A stretch of DNA of 48,787 bases, taken from positions 1 to 48,787 of the forward strand of contig JAHHHV010000020.1 of the NCBI GenBank assembly GCA_019359155.1. Direction: 5' to 3'. This document shows positions 23,435-30,506 of the stretch, in pieces (the first letter of the stretch is position 1; every line of letters starts with the position of its first letter). The stretch comes from Pegethrix bostrychoides GSE-TBD4-15B (lineage in GTDB: Bacteria; Cyanobacteriota; Cyanobacteriia; Elainellales; Elainellaceae). Both the position numbers and the translations under genes were made by a program. The notes under the pieces are model-generated. The model ran no database searches, had not been told where the DNA came from, and saw only the letters and a program-made list of their open reading frames with translations.

Positions 23435-24793
23435 CTAGGCCAGCGGTTCGGCCTTGGGCTGTTCGTTGAGGATGTGCGACGGTAAGAATTCTGGTTGCAG
23501 GCGCTCAAAGAGCCAGAGCAGACCTATACAGCCCGCAGCGCTCGCCGCGATCCCTAGCCAGAAGAGATGTGCCCAAGCTGCCGACTGATCCATCGCCCAG
23601 CCGCCCAGAATCGGGCCAATGAAATAGCCAACTGTCCAGGCCTGCGAGCTGACAGCCATATAGGAGCCGCGCAGCGATTCGGGTGCGAGATCGGAGACAA
23701 TCGCCACTGAAAACGGCTTGTAGGCCACCGAAGCTACCGACAGCAAGCAGAGTCCTAGAATTGCCCAAGCAAACTGAGCGCTGGCAAAACTACCTGCCGC
23801 CCAGAGCAAACAGAATCCTGCTGCCCAGAGCAGAATCGCCCCCATTAAAACGCGAGTCCGCCGAAACTGTCCCAGCGCCTGCGCCAGCGGCAGCTGCACA
23901 ACTGCTCCCAGACCGACATAGCACCAGGTAAAAAGATTGGCCGTACTGCCAAGCGAAACACCAGGCAGCTCATCTGCACCCGCGACATAGTTGGTGAAAT
24001 AGAGCGGAATGGTGCTGGTGACAAGCGCCACGTAGGTTGCGTAGAAAATATTGGCTCCCACAAACAGCAGCAGCGCCCGGTCTTGCAGCGCCACCCAAAA
24101 GCCGCGCTTAGCTCCCAGTTCGCTAAGCTGATCAGATTGCTCAGGCGCAGATTGCTTAGGCTCAACTCCTGGCTCAACTCCTGGTTCAGCTGCTGGTTCA
24201 GCTCTTGGGGGCGCTGGCATTGCCCGCCAAATTAAAATCGCAAACAGCCCAAAAACCAGGCCGCAAAAGCCGAAAACCTGCTGCGGGGTCTCTTCCACCA
24301 GCGCCAGCACCAAACCGCCCCCCAAGACGCCAATTCCCACGCCCAAATACTCCATCACGCCCATCAGCGCAAAAGCCTGCGGACGCTCTGCGGGAGTTGC
24401 GGCATCCATGACCGCTGCGCTGGAAGCCGTCCAGTAAAAGCCGAGGCTGATACCCAGCAGCAGGCTAGCGCAGGTGAGCGTCAGCAGACTGTCGCTGATG
24501 ATCAAAATTAGCGTCACCAAAATGCCCAGCACAGCCGAAATTTCCAGCGCGCTCTTGCGGCCAAACCGAGAGTCAGCAATTGCGCCCCCCAGAAAATGCC
24601 CCAGGATTTCGGTGACAGCAGATAGCCCAACGCTCAAGCCAACTGAGGTCGCAGATAACCCCACTTGGTTCACAAACAAGATCGGAATATAAAAATTAAT
24701 CAGCCCGTAGCCGACCTGACAGAGCAATCGCCCTGCCGCCTGCACCCAGACCTGTGGATTCAGGGCGCGCAAAGTCATGACTAGCTCATCCAT
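23435..24793 (-). CDS. Major facilitator superfamily transporter
   Basis: A 452-residue, 12-segment MFS permease with the motif A equivalent GGAIADSRFGRKSAL after segment 2 and a second copy-like region in the C-terminal half. The substrate is not predictable; the layout resembles drug or sugar-phosphate exporters. The central cytoplasmic loop carries tandem AEPGVEPGVEP repeats from a 12-bp unit (24161-24208). Its ATG lies inside the 3' end of the upstream ABM gene (8-base overlap, ATGGATGA), so translation is coupled and the two products probably function together. A start six codons in (MTLRALNPQ) is also possible. Confidence 0.88.
   Translation of the reverse strand: MDELVMTLRALNPQVWVQAAGRLLCQVGYGLINFYIPILFVNQVGLSATSVGLSVGLSAVTEILGHFLGGAIADSRFGRKSALEISAVLGILVTLILIISDSLLTLTCASLLLGISLGFYWTASSAAVMDAATPAERPQAFALMGVMEYLGVGIGVLGGGLVLALVEETPQQVFGFCGLVFGLFAILIWRAMPAPPRAEPAAEPGVEPGVEPKQSAPEQSDQLSELGAKRGFWVALQDRALLLFVGANIFYATYVALVTSTIPLYFTNYVAGADELPGVSLGSTANLFTWCYVGLGAVVQLPLAQALGQFRRTRVLMGAILLWAAGFCLLWAAGSFASAQFAWAILGLCLLSVASVAYKPFSVAIVSDLAPESLRGSYMAVSSQAWTVGYFIGPILGGWAMDQSAAWAHLFWLGIAASAAGCIGLLWLFERLQPEFLPSHILNEQPKAEPLA
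24161..24208. repeat. 12-bp in-frame tandem repeat in the MFS central loop
   Basis: Four units, ctcaactcctgg twice and then ttcagctgctgg and ttcagctcttgg, encode the EPAAEPGVEPGVEP loop on the minus strand. Confidence 0.9.
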
Positions 24794-25469
24794 TGGCTTT
24801 CACGGCCTGATGAAAAATAAACACCATCACGCCAAACGCCGCAATCAGGATGGCTGTGCCCAGCAGATTGGTGCGTCGAGACTGGTTTTGATAGACGGGA
24901 TAGAGCCAGAAGCTAAACAGATTCGTGATCTGAGGCATGACGAGATAGGTCAAGGCCGACGAGGTAATTAAATTATTCACCAGCATAGCGCTGGCTGGCG
25001 GCCAGTTTGTCATGAAGCCAAGGGTTGAAAACAAAATCATCTGGGTCATCACCAATGGATAGAGTCCCAAAACGACCGATAGCACCTGCTTCCACCTGGC
25101 CGGCCCTAAGCCTATCTGTTCACCTTTCTGCTGAGAAAACCAGCCTTCTAGACCTGTTGTGAACGATTTATATTTGTAGTCTATAAAAATATCCTGGCCT
25201 GACTCCAGCATCTCTAGTCGCTGTTTCGAGGCGAGCCAATCCTTGAGATGATTAACAGTATCAAAATGTATGATTGAATACTTTTTAATTACATCATCTA
25301 CGCATTCTAGCGGCGGACAGCTATCCACTCGTAAAAAGCCTGACTGCTGTTCTACAGTTCGCATCATCACCTTATACCAGCGGTTAAAAGAATCCATCTT
25401 TGCGGCTGGTACGATATGTTCTAAAACCAGGCTAGAATAAAATACCGAATCGTCAATTTGGGCAGGCAT
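24786..25469 (-). CDS. ABM-domain protein with C-terminal membrane segments
   Basis: The N-terminal part (residues about 8-100, SLVLEHIVPAAKMDSFNRWY and SGFLRVDSCPP) is an antibiotic-biosynthesis-monooxygenase-like ferredoxin fold. The C-terminal half has three membrane segments (VLSVVLGLYPLVMTQMILFS, then LITSSALTYLVMPQITNLFS and LGTAILIAAFGVMVFIFHQA). This fusion is the COG3224 type, whose function is not established. Overlap with the MFS gene argues for a joint role, perhaps handling a small molecule that the MFS protein transports (inference). Confidence 0.85.
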   Translation of the reverse strand: MPAQIDDSVFYSSLVLEHIVPAAKMDSFNRWYKVMMRTVEQQSGFLRVDSCPPLECVDDVIKKYSIIHFDTVNHLKDWLASKQRLEMLESGQDIFIDYKYKSFTTGLEGWFSQQKGEQIGLGPARWKQVLSVVLGLYPLVMTQMILFSTLGFMTNWPPASAMLVNNLITSSALTYLVMPQITNLFSFWLYPVYQNQSRRTNLLGTAILIAAFGVMVFIFHQAVKANG

Positions 25470-25482
25470 AGCACTAGATTCT

Positions 25483-25512
25483 GGTGGTGAGCATTTGGGT
25501 GGTGAGCATCTG
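25483..25512. repeat. 15-bp tandem duplication
   Basis: ggtggtgagcatttg followed directly by ggtggtgagcatctg, just upstream of the ABM gene start. Confidence 0.85.
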
Positions 25513-25636
25513 GGGCATGAGCCAATCAGCTGAATTCAAAGTCCCCTGCATTCTACCCATAATTTTCCTGTGAGCTTGTCTCAAATTTGACCCAAATCAG
25601 CTCCAAATCAGCCTAGATATCCGCAGCGATTTGCCT

Positions 25637-26056
25637 ATGTCGATGCCACCCTTAGCCAACTCCAATCCAGACTTTGAAACTGACGCAATCCTTGACGGCA
25701 TGCTTGACGACTTCGGGGCTGAACCGATGGCGCTCCGCAATTTGAATCGACGTTTGGGCATTATCGACCACAAATGTTCGGCGCTGCTAGAACTCTCCTC
25801 GGTGGTGCTGGCGCTGAACATTATTCCAGCCGTCAGCGGTAACTTGACGCCAGTTGGCAGCCTGCTGAGCGCGGTGATTTCGGTGGCGTTTTTGATTAGC
25901 AGCCTGCTGTCGCTGTTTGTGCTCTGGGTAGACTGGAATGCGGACGAGCAGACGCTGCAATTTCGGACTCGCATCTACCGCATCTGCATCTTTTTGACCG
26001 CGATTGGCCTAACTGCAATTGCGGCACTGATGTTGACCTCGCTCAAATTCGTCTAG
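25637..26056 (+). CDS. Small three-segment membrane protein
   Basis: About 139 residues. A soluble N-terminal part (about 1-45) is followed by ALRNLNRRLGIIDHKCSALL and three hydrophobic segments (ELSSVVLALNIIPAV, LLSAVISVAFLISSLLSLFV, ICIFLTAIGLTAIAALML). I do not recognise a family with confidence. The layout, a short helix with D-x-K before closely spaced membrane helices, vaguely recalls small effector membrane modules of nucleotide-signalling systems, but no sensor gene is nearby. The ATG at 25637 is preferred over the TTG at 25631. No clear ribosome-binding site. Confidence 0.65.
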   Translation: MSMPPLANSNPDFETDAILDGMLDDFGAEPMALRNLNRRLGIIDHKCSALLELSSVVLALNIIPAVSGNLTPVGSLLSAVISVAFLISSLLSLFVLWVDWNADEQTLQFRTRIYRICIFLTAIGLTAIAALMLTSLKFV

Positions 26057-26243
26057 CTGTCATTGAACTGCACTTAAGACAGGCTCGGCAATCTGCCTCT
26101 AGACAGGTGCCAGGAAGAGACATATTATTGATACTGTAATCTAAGGCACAGAAAAAGATTCGTACATGTAGACAACTTCACTTGTCTGTATGGTGACAGG
26201 TTTAGAAGTGCCTCCTGCAATTCCAATTGAGGAGGTATAATCC

Positions 26244-26495
26244 ATGTTTTCTTTTAACCCCGACCATGGCACGACTGCCCAACGGCTCTACTGTGAGCTA
26301 GAGCAGCTTCCCCCTTCTGCCATCTCAAATCCCTCATCTTTCAACTTTGGCTTGGGCTTCGCCTGGAAGCTGCTGCTGCAAGCGCTAGTCGAAGAGTTAG
26401 TCGAAGAGCAGCAGGTTGAGTATCTAGAGCGCTGTTTAACCGCAGACGCAGACGCGACAAATGGACTCAAGCGGTTCCTGACGCTGATTGCCTAG
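26244..26495 (+). CDS. Small hypothetical protein with strong ribosome-binding site
   Basis: An 83-codon frame whose ATG is preceded by gaggaggt at ideal spacing, strong evidence that it is translated. The product has no signal or membrane segment; its middle forms an acidic helix (LLLQALVEELVEEQQVEYLE) containing a LVEE duplication from a 12-bp repeat (26386-26409). No family recognised. It stands alone with about 190 bases of upstream leader. Confidence 0.6.
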   Translation: MFSFNPDHGTTAQRLYCELEQLPPSAISNPSSFNFGLGFAWKLLLQALVEELVEEQQVEYLERCLTADADATNGLKRFLTLIA

Positions 26496-26657
26496 GCGAA
26501 GCATTGCATAAGCGAAGCTTGCTTGAGCAGATTTCAGAGCGGAGGAAACCTGCTATCAGCTGCTCCTATGCTCTGCTACTCTGCTGTTGATGAGTCAGTC
26601 GGCTCTCTTTGTCTAGAATGAAAGCAGTACAATGCCGGACTTTTGGCTCAACCTGCA

Positions 26658-27128
26658 ATGACGACTCAGATTTCACCTGCCGAATCGCCAACCTGGCAGA
26701 TCAAGTTGCTCTATGACGGAGCCTGTCCCCTCTGCCTACGAGAGGTTAAGTTCTTGACGCGACGCGACGCGGGTCGAGGTCGGGTCGCTTTCGTCGATGT
26801 CGCCGCTCCAGACTATGAGCCTGAAGCCAACGGCGGCATCGATTTTGAAACCGCGATGGGGCGCATCCACGCCATTTTGCCAGACGGCACAATTCTTAAA
26901 AACGTCGAGGTCTTTCGCCAAATCTACGAAATCTTAGATATGGGCTGGATCTATGCCGTCACCAAGCTGCCTGTGATTGGCGCAGTGGCAAATGCGCTCT
27001 ACGGCTTTTGGGCAGATCGCAGGCTGTGGTTCACCCGTCGCCCTGATTTGGCAACGCTAGTAGCTGCTCGGCAGATGCAGGATGGCTGCGCTGTGGCCGG
27101 ACGCTGCCGACTGGAAGAAAATCTGTAA
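26658..27128 (+). CDS. DCC-family thiol-disulfide oxidoreductase (DUF393)
   Basis: Carries the defining D-x-x-C-P-L-C motif, KLLYDGACPLCLREVKFL, with Cys23 and Cys26 counted from the ATG at 26658, and the later conserved stretch YAVTKLPVIGAVANALYGFW. DCC proteins are thought to be thiol-disulfide oxidoreductases; partners unknown. Further cysteines are near the C-terminus (DGCAVAGRC). A TTG at 26643 could extend the protein by five residues. Neither start has a convincing ribosome-binding site. Confidence 0.88.
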   Translation: MTTQISPAESPTWQIKLLYDGACPLCLREVKFLTRRDAGRGRVAFVDVAAPDYEPEANGGIDFETAMGRIHAILPDGTILKNVEVFRQIYEILDMGWIYAVTKLPVIGAVANALYGFWADRRLWFTRRPDLATLVAARQMQDGCAVAGRCRLEENL

Positions 27129-27276
27129 ATCAGCTTGTCTAGCTTGGCGGTTCTGCGATTGACAGCTATGTCTGAGGATAGAAGTCTAGATAAAATTAGC
27201 AAAAAGCTAGACTGGGCTAAGCCTAGTCTAACTTCAGTAAATTTTGGTTTGCAGATTTTGGCCTACAAATTCTGGC

Positions 27277-28092
27277 CTACAAATTCTGGTTTAGAGATTT
27301 CACCTGAGTCGCCAAGCCCAGTGCCCGCAACAGCCGCACCATCAGCCAGACCCCGTCAATTTCCCACCAGCGCGAGCCAAACTGAGCGGAATTGGGAAAG
27401 GCATGATGATTGTTGTGCCAGCCTTCGCCAAAGGTGAGCAGCGACACCCACCAGCAGTTGGTCGAACGGTTGGGATTATTGTGGCTGCGGTAGCCGAAAT
27501 TATGGCAAACGCTGTTGACAAAGCAGGTGGAATGAAAGCCGACAAACAGCCGCGCAAAAATCCCCCAGACCAAGAACGGCATCCCACCCAAGGCATAGAG
27601 CAAAATGGCCAGCCCAATCTGCATCTCCAGGTAATAGCGATGGCAGAAATTGTAAACCGGATCGCTGGCAATATCTTTGGTGTAGCGGCCTAGCTCAGCG
27701 CTGTTGGGCACTTCATGCATCAGCCAGCTAATGTGACACCACCAAAATCCCTGCGTTGAGTCATGCGGATCACCCGACTGGTCGGTATGCAAATGGTGCA
27801 GACGATGGTAACCGACCCAGCCCTTAACGCCCCCCTGACAGGCCAGCGTCCCGCAAACAATCAGGCTGTATTCGAGCCATTTCGGCACTTTGAAGGTGCG
27901 ATGGGCTGCCAGTCGATGAAACCCTAGCGAGACACCCAAGCCGATGGTCAGACAATGCAGCAGCAGCGCCACCGCCACCGCCGACCAGCTAAAGTAAATT
28001 GGTAAAAACACCAGCAAAGCAGCCAGATGTAGCCCCAGCGTGAACAGAATCACCGGCCAGCGGGGCAGAGGTGAAGCAGAGTGTGAAGTCAT
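27277..28092 (-). CDS. desC: Acyl-lipid/acyl-CoA delta-9-type fatty acid desaturase
   Basis: Membrane di-iron desaturase that introduces a double bond in acyl chains, most likely at position 9. All three histidine boxes are present: HRLAAH (59-64), HRLHH (96-100, followed by LHTD) and HNNHH (226-230), with four hydrophobic segments in the expected positions. Its 271 residues match cyanobacterial DesC. Whether it acts on sn-1 or sn-2 chains cannot be seen. It lies 62 bases downstream of the unknown gene of the cobW operon and may be read through from it, though an own promoter is possible. Confidence 0.9.
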   Translation of the reverse strand: MTSHSASPLPRWPVILFTLGLHLAALLVFLPIYFSWSAVAVALLLHCLTIGLGVSLGFHRLAAHRTFKVPKWLEYSLIVCGTLACQGGVKGWVGYHRLHHLHTDQSGDPHDSTQGFWWCHISWLMHEVPNSAELGRYTKDIASDPVYNFCHRYYLEMQIGLAILLYALGGMPFLVWGIFARLFVGFHSTCFVNSVCHNFGYRSHNNPNRSTNCWWVSLLTFGEGWHNNHHAFPNSAQFGSRWWEIDGVWLMVRLLRALGLATQVKSLNQNL

Positions 28093-28154
28093 GAATTAGT
28101 CTTGGCCTTTCTCTAGAATTTATGCAGAATTGATCTGAAACAGACGCGAAACTG

Positions 28155-28664
28155 TTAGTCCGACTGCTGATCGGAACGTGAGGGTAAACAGGACGCGAAT
28201 TCATCCCAACGGTAGCGCACTTGTTTATAGCAGTCACGGGGCCAAATGGCTAGATCTTGCAGCAAACTCAGGTTGAATTCGCCGTTACCATAGACTAGCA
28301 AAAGCAGCGACCGCTCTGGATCGTAGGTGGATATAGCCTCTAGCAAGTCGGGCAGCAGGGCGAGCTGAATCTGATCGGCTAGTCTGGGCAAATCTGCGTG
28401 ATTTGCATCAGCCAGGAAATCAGCCAAATGGCCCTGTGACACCTGAGATTCTGGCACAAAGCGTAGCTCAAGCGACGCACTATTCACCGTCCAGTCCATG
28501 GGCTCTGGCAGAGGAGCCGTGAGCTGACAGAGTACGAGTCCGCGCCCTAGCTCCAGATAGCCATTCCAAGCACTATAGCCAATGGCCAGCAGATTATGGT
28601 GAATCAGCTGGGTCTGCCAGTCGCGAGGGGGCTGAATCAAATTGTCAATCCAGATGGGCCTCAT
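28155..28664 (-). CDS. Unknown protein translationally coupled to cobW
   Basis: A 169-residue soluble protein without recognisable motifs. Its ATG overlaps the cobW stop (ATGA), so it is certainly co-translated with cobW and falls under the same cobalamin riboswitch. Features are a Trp-rich N-terminus (MRPIWIDNLIQPPRDWQ), a strand-rich middle (LELGRGLVLCQLTA) and the C-terminal CYKQVRYRWDEFASCL. A role in cobalt or B12 metabolism, or as a CobW partner, is inference from context only. Confidence 0.75.
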   Translation of the reverse strand: MRPIWIDNLIQPPRDWQTQLIHHNLLAIGYSAWNGYLELGRGLVLCQLTAPLPEPMDWTVNSASLELRFVPESQVSQGHLADFLADANHADLPRLADQIQLALLPDLLEAISTYDPERSLLLLVYGNGEFNLSLLQDLAIWPRDCYKQVRYRWDEFASCLPSRSDQQSD

Positions 28665-29758
28665 CGTGCTCCTGCACCCGCAGTCGCCGCACCCAGAATG
28701 CTAGACTCCATCTGGGCTTGATCGAGCTGATGACCAATCAAGACCAGTCGGGTTTGCTTTAGCTCTGCGGCTGACCAAGGGCGATCGTAAAACGAGTCGA
28801 ACCGCTGCCCCACGCCTTGCAGCACCAGCCGCATTGCCTTACCGGGCACGGCCACAAACCCCTTGACGCGATAGATTTCCTGTTGCTGCACCAGCAGTTT
28901 GAGCAGCCCAATTAGCCTCTCAGGTTCAAACATCTGCTCGGTGATAATTTGAACGGCGTTGATATCGTCATCGTGATCATGTTCGGCTTCATGATCGTGA
29001 TGACTGGGGCGACTATCAAGATGATCTTCAACGGCGGCGTTGAAGCCGAGCAGCACGTCTGGATGGACAGCGCCTTGGTGGCAGGAGAGAATCTTCACGC
29101 CGTCTGTCACCTGCTGCTGAAGCCAGGTTTGGACTTTGGTTTGGCTGGCGGCATCGAGCTGGTCTACTTTAGTGAGCAATACCAGATCCGCACAGGCTAG
29201 CTGATCCTCAAACAGCTCTTCAATTGGAGTTTCATGCTCTAGACTCTCGTCCGCCTGCCGCTGGGCTTCGAGGGCTGCAAGATCGCCCACTACCTGTCCA
29301 GCCGCCAGCGCTTCTCCATCGACTACGGTGATCACGCCGTCTACGGTGGCAGCATTGCGGATTTCTGGCCAGCGAAATGCCTGTACCAGCGGCTTTGGCA
29401 GGGCGAGGCCAGAAGTTTCAATCAAGATGCAGTCGAGCTGGTCGCGTCGCGTCAGCAGTTCCTGCATGGTCGGCAAAAATTCTTCCTGCACGGTGCAGCA
29501 GAGACAGCCATTGGTGAGTTCGACAATGTTGCTATTGAAGTTGGAGGTGAAGTTGGAGGCAGCGCTATCCTCAGCGCCCGCTTCATCATCGCAAACCTGA
29601 CAGGCCCGTAGCAAATCGCCATCAATGCCAATCTCTCCAAATTCGTTGACCAAAACCGCGATCCGACGGCCCTGATTATTTTGCAGCAAATGGCGCAATA
29701 CCGTTGTCTTGCCTGCCCCCAGAAAGCCTGTAACTACCGTAACTGGAATTTTATGCAT
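28661..29758 (-). CDS. cobW: CobW-family GTP-dependent metallochaperone
   Basis: G3E P-loop GTPase: Walker A GFLGAGKTT (11-19), the CxCC metal site in ELTNGCLCCTV (Cys85, 87, 88), a switch ETSGLALPKP, and NKxD-equivalent TKVD. A histidine/aspartate-rich stretch (SHHDHEAEHDHDDD) before the C-terminal domain is typical of metal-delivering members. The family covers cobalt, zinc and iron chaperones; the riboswitch upstream argues for cobalt delivery to cobalamin. I start at ATG 29758 because MHKIPVTVVTG is the family N-terminus. A GTG at 29869 would add 37 unconserved residues. The stop overlaps the next gene (ATGA). Confidence 0.92.
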   Translation of the reverse strand: MHKIPVTVVTGFLGAGKTTVLRHLLQNNQGRRIAVLVNEFGEIGIDGDLLRACQVCDDEAGAEDSAASNFTSNFNSNIVELTNGCLCCTVQEEFLPTMQELLTRRDQLDCILIETSGLALPKPLVQAFRWPEIRNAATVDGVITVVDGEALAAGQVVGDLAALEAQRQADESLEHETPIEELFEDQLACADLVLLTKVDQLDAASQTKVQTWLQQQVTDGVKILSCHQGAVHPDVLLGFNAAVEDHLDSRPSHHDHEAEHDHDDDINAVQIITEQMFEPERLIGLLKLLVQQQEIYRVKGFVAVPGKAMRLVLQGVGQRFDSFYDRPWSAAELKQTRLVLIGHQLDQAQMESSILGAATAGAGAR

Positions 29759-30079
29759 AGAATATTGTGAATTTAACGAGTGCAACGAAGAGTGCAGTGA
29801 ACTAGCGCCAGTAGGCACAGCAAAGCCTACTACAGCATGTGCGGGAATTAGCTCCTGTCCATCGCTCACTACCTAGACTTAACCAGAGAGACGTCCCAGA
29901 GCTGTTCAGGAGCATTGTTTTAGTTCTGTCGAGCACATTGAGCAAGCTTTCCTCTGAGCTTGATCCTGGGCTTGATCCTGGGCTGAATCCTAAAGCTGAC
30001 CACAAGTCTGTATCTCAAATCTGTACCTCGCAGATATTACAGTGTGAACTGAGAGCGCGCTTGGCGCATCAATCGGCAG
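29759..30079 (-). other. cobW leader between riboswitch and start codon
   Basis: Long leader of about 320 bases. It contains the conserved 17-base hairpin (30019-30035) and a tandem 12-bp duplication (gcttgatcctgg, 29958-29981). No convincing short gene; an in-frame GTG at 29869 is an alternative cobW start. Confidence 0.5.
30019..30035 (-). promoter_or_regulatory. Conserved hairpin with GAGGT loop downstream of cobalamin riboswitch 2
   Basis: atctg-cgaggta-cagat, a perfect 5-bp stem with a seven-base loop identical to that of the hairpin following riboswitch 1 (14131-14147); only one stem base differs and pairing is preserved. Confidence 0.55.
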
Positions 30080-30242
30080 GCATTTGGCGGGCATTCTGAC
30101 TTGAAGCTTGAGTGCTGAAGCAGACCAAAATCGCTTTGCCTTGACAACTCTACCTTCACTACAGCTGCGGGACAGCGCCGGATTTTCACCGAACTTTCCC
30201 CGTTTCCTCCAACGGCTGTTCCCCGTTGGAACCAATTGCTGG
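30080..30242 (-). promoter_or_regulatory. Cobalamin riboswitch upstream of cobW
   Basis: Minus-strand RNA with ggggaaagttcggtgaaaa, tccggcgctgtcccgcagct and the B12 box agtcagaatgcccgcc (30101-30086, identical to riboswitch 1). A side hairpin ccaacgggga / ccgttgg lies near the 5' end, and pairing of gcaattgg with ccaaatgc can close the element. Expected to shut off cobW and the coupled gene when adenosylcobalamin is plentiful. Confidence 0.92.
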
Positions 30243-30506
30243 AATCACTACATCCCGAAATCACTATATCACTGAAGCCGAGGACTGAGCGGCAAACTGA
30301 AAGCCCGGTAATTTATCTTAAAGCTCTGGTGATCTCCAAAAAAGCGACAGGTTCTCAGCCTGTAATACGTTCAGGCTGGCTGTTTGTTGCAGCTGGCCTA
30401 AATCTGCTTGACCGACTTGCAGATTATTCAAATCCAGCAATCCGATGTAAAGTTTAGGTGTTTCAGTCTGTAATGAAATCTTTGAAAGGTGTGGAGAGTG
30501 TTTGGA

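Noticed and set aside
25637-26056. Assignment as a Pycsar/CBASS-type membrane effector
   Set aside because: Only a vague motif resemblance and no cyclase neighbour; left as an unknown membrane protein.
29990-30264. Two minus-strand frames of 75-81 codons upstream of cobW
   Set aside because: They run through the cobalamin riboswitch, a structured RNA, and resemble no protein.
30356-30378. 7-bp dyad cagcctg / caggctg upstream of the porin
   Set aside because: Short, no T-tract and no match to a known operator; not enough support.
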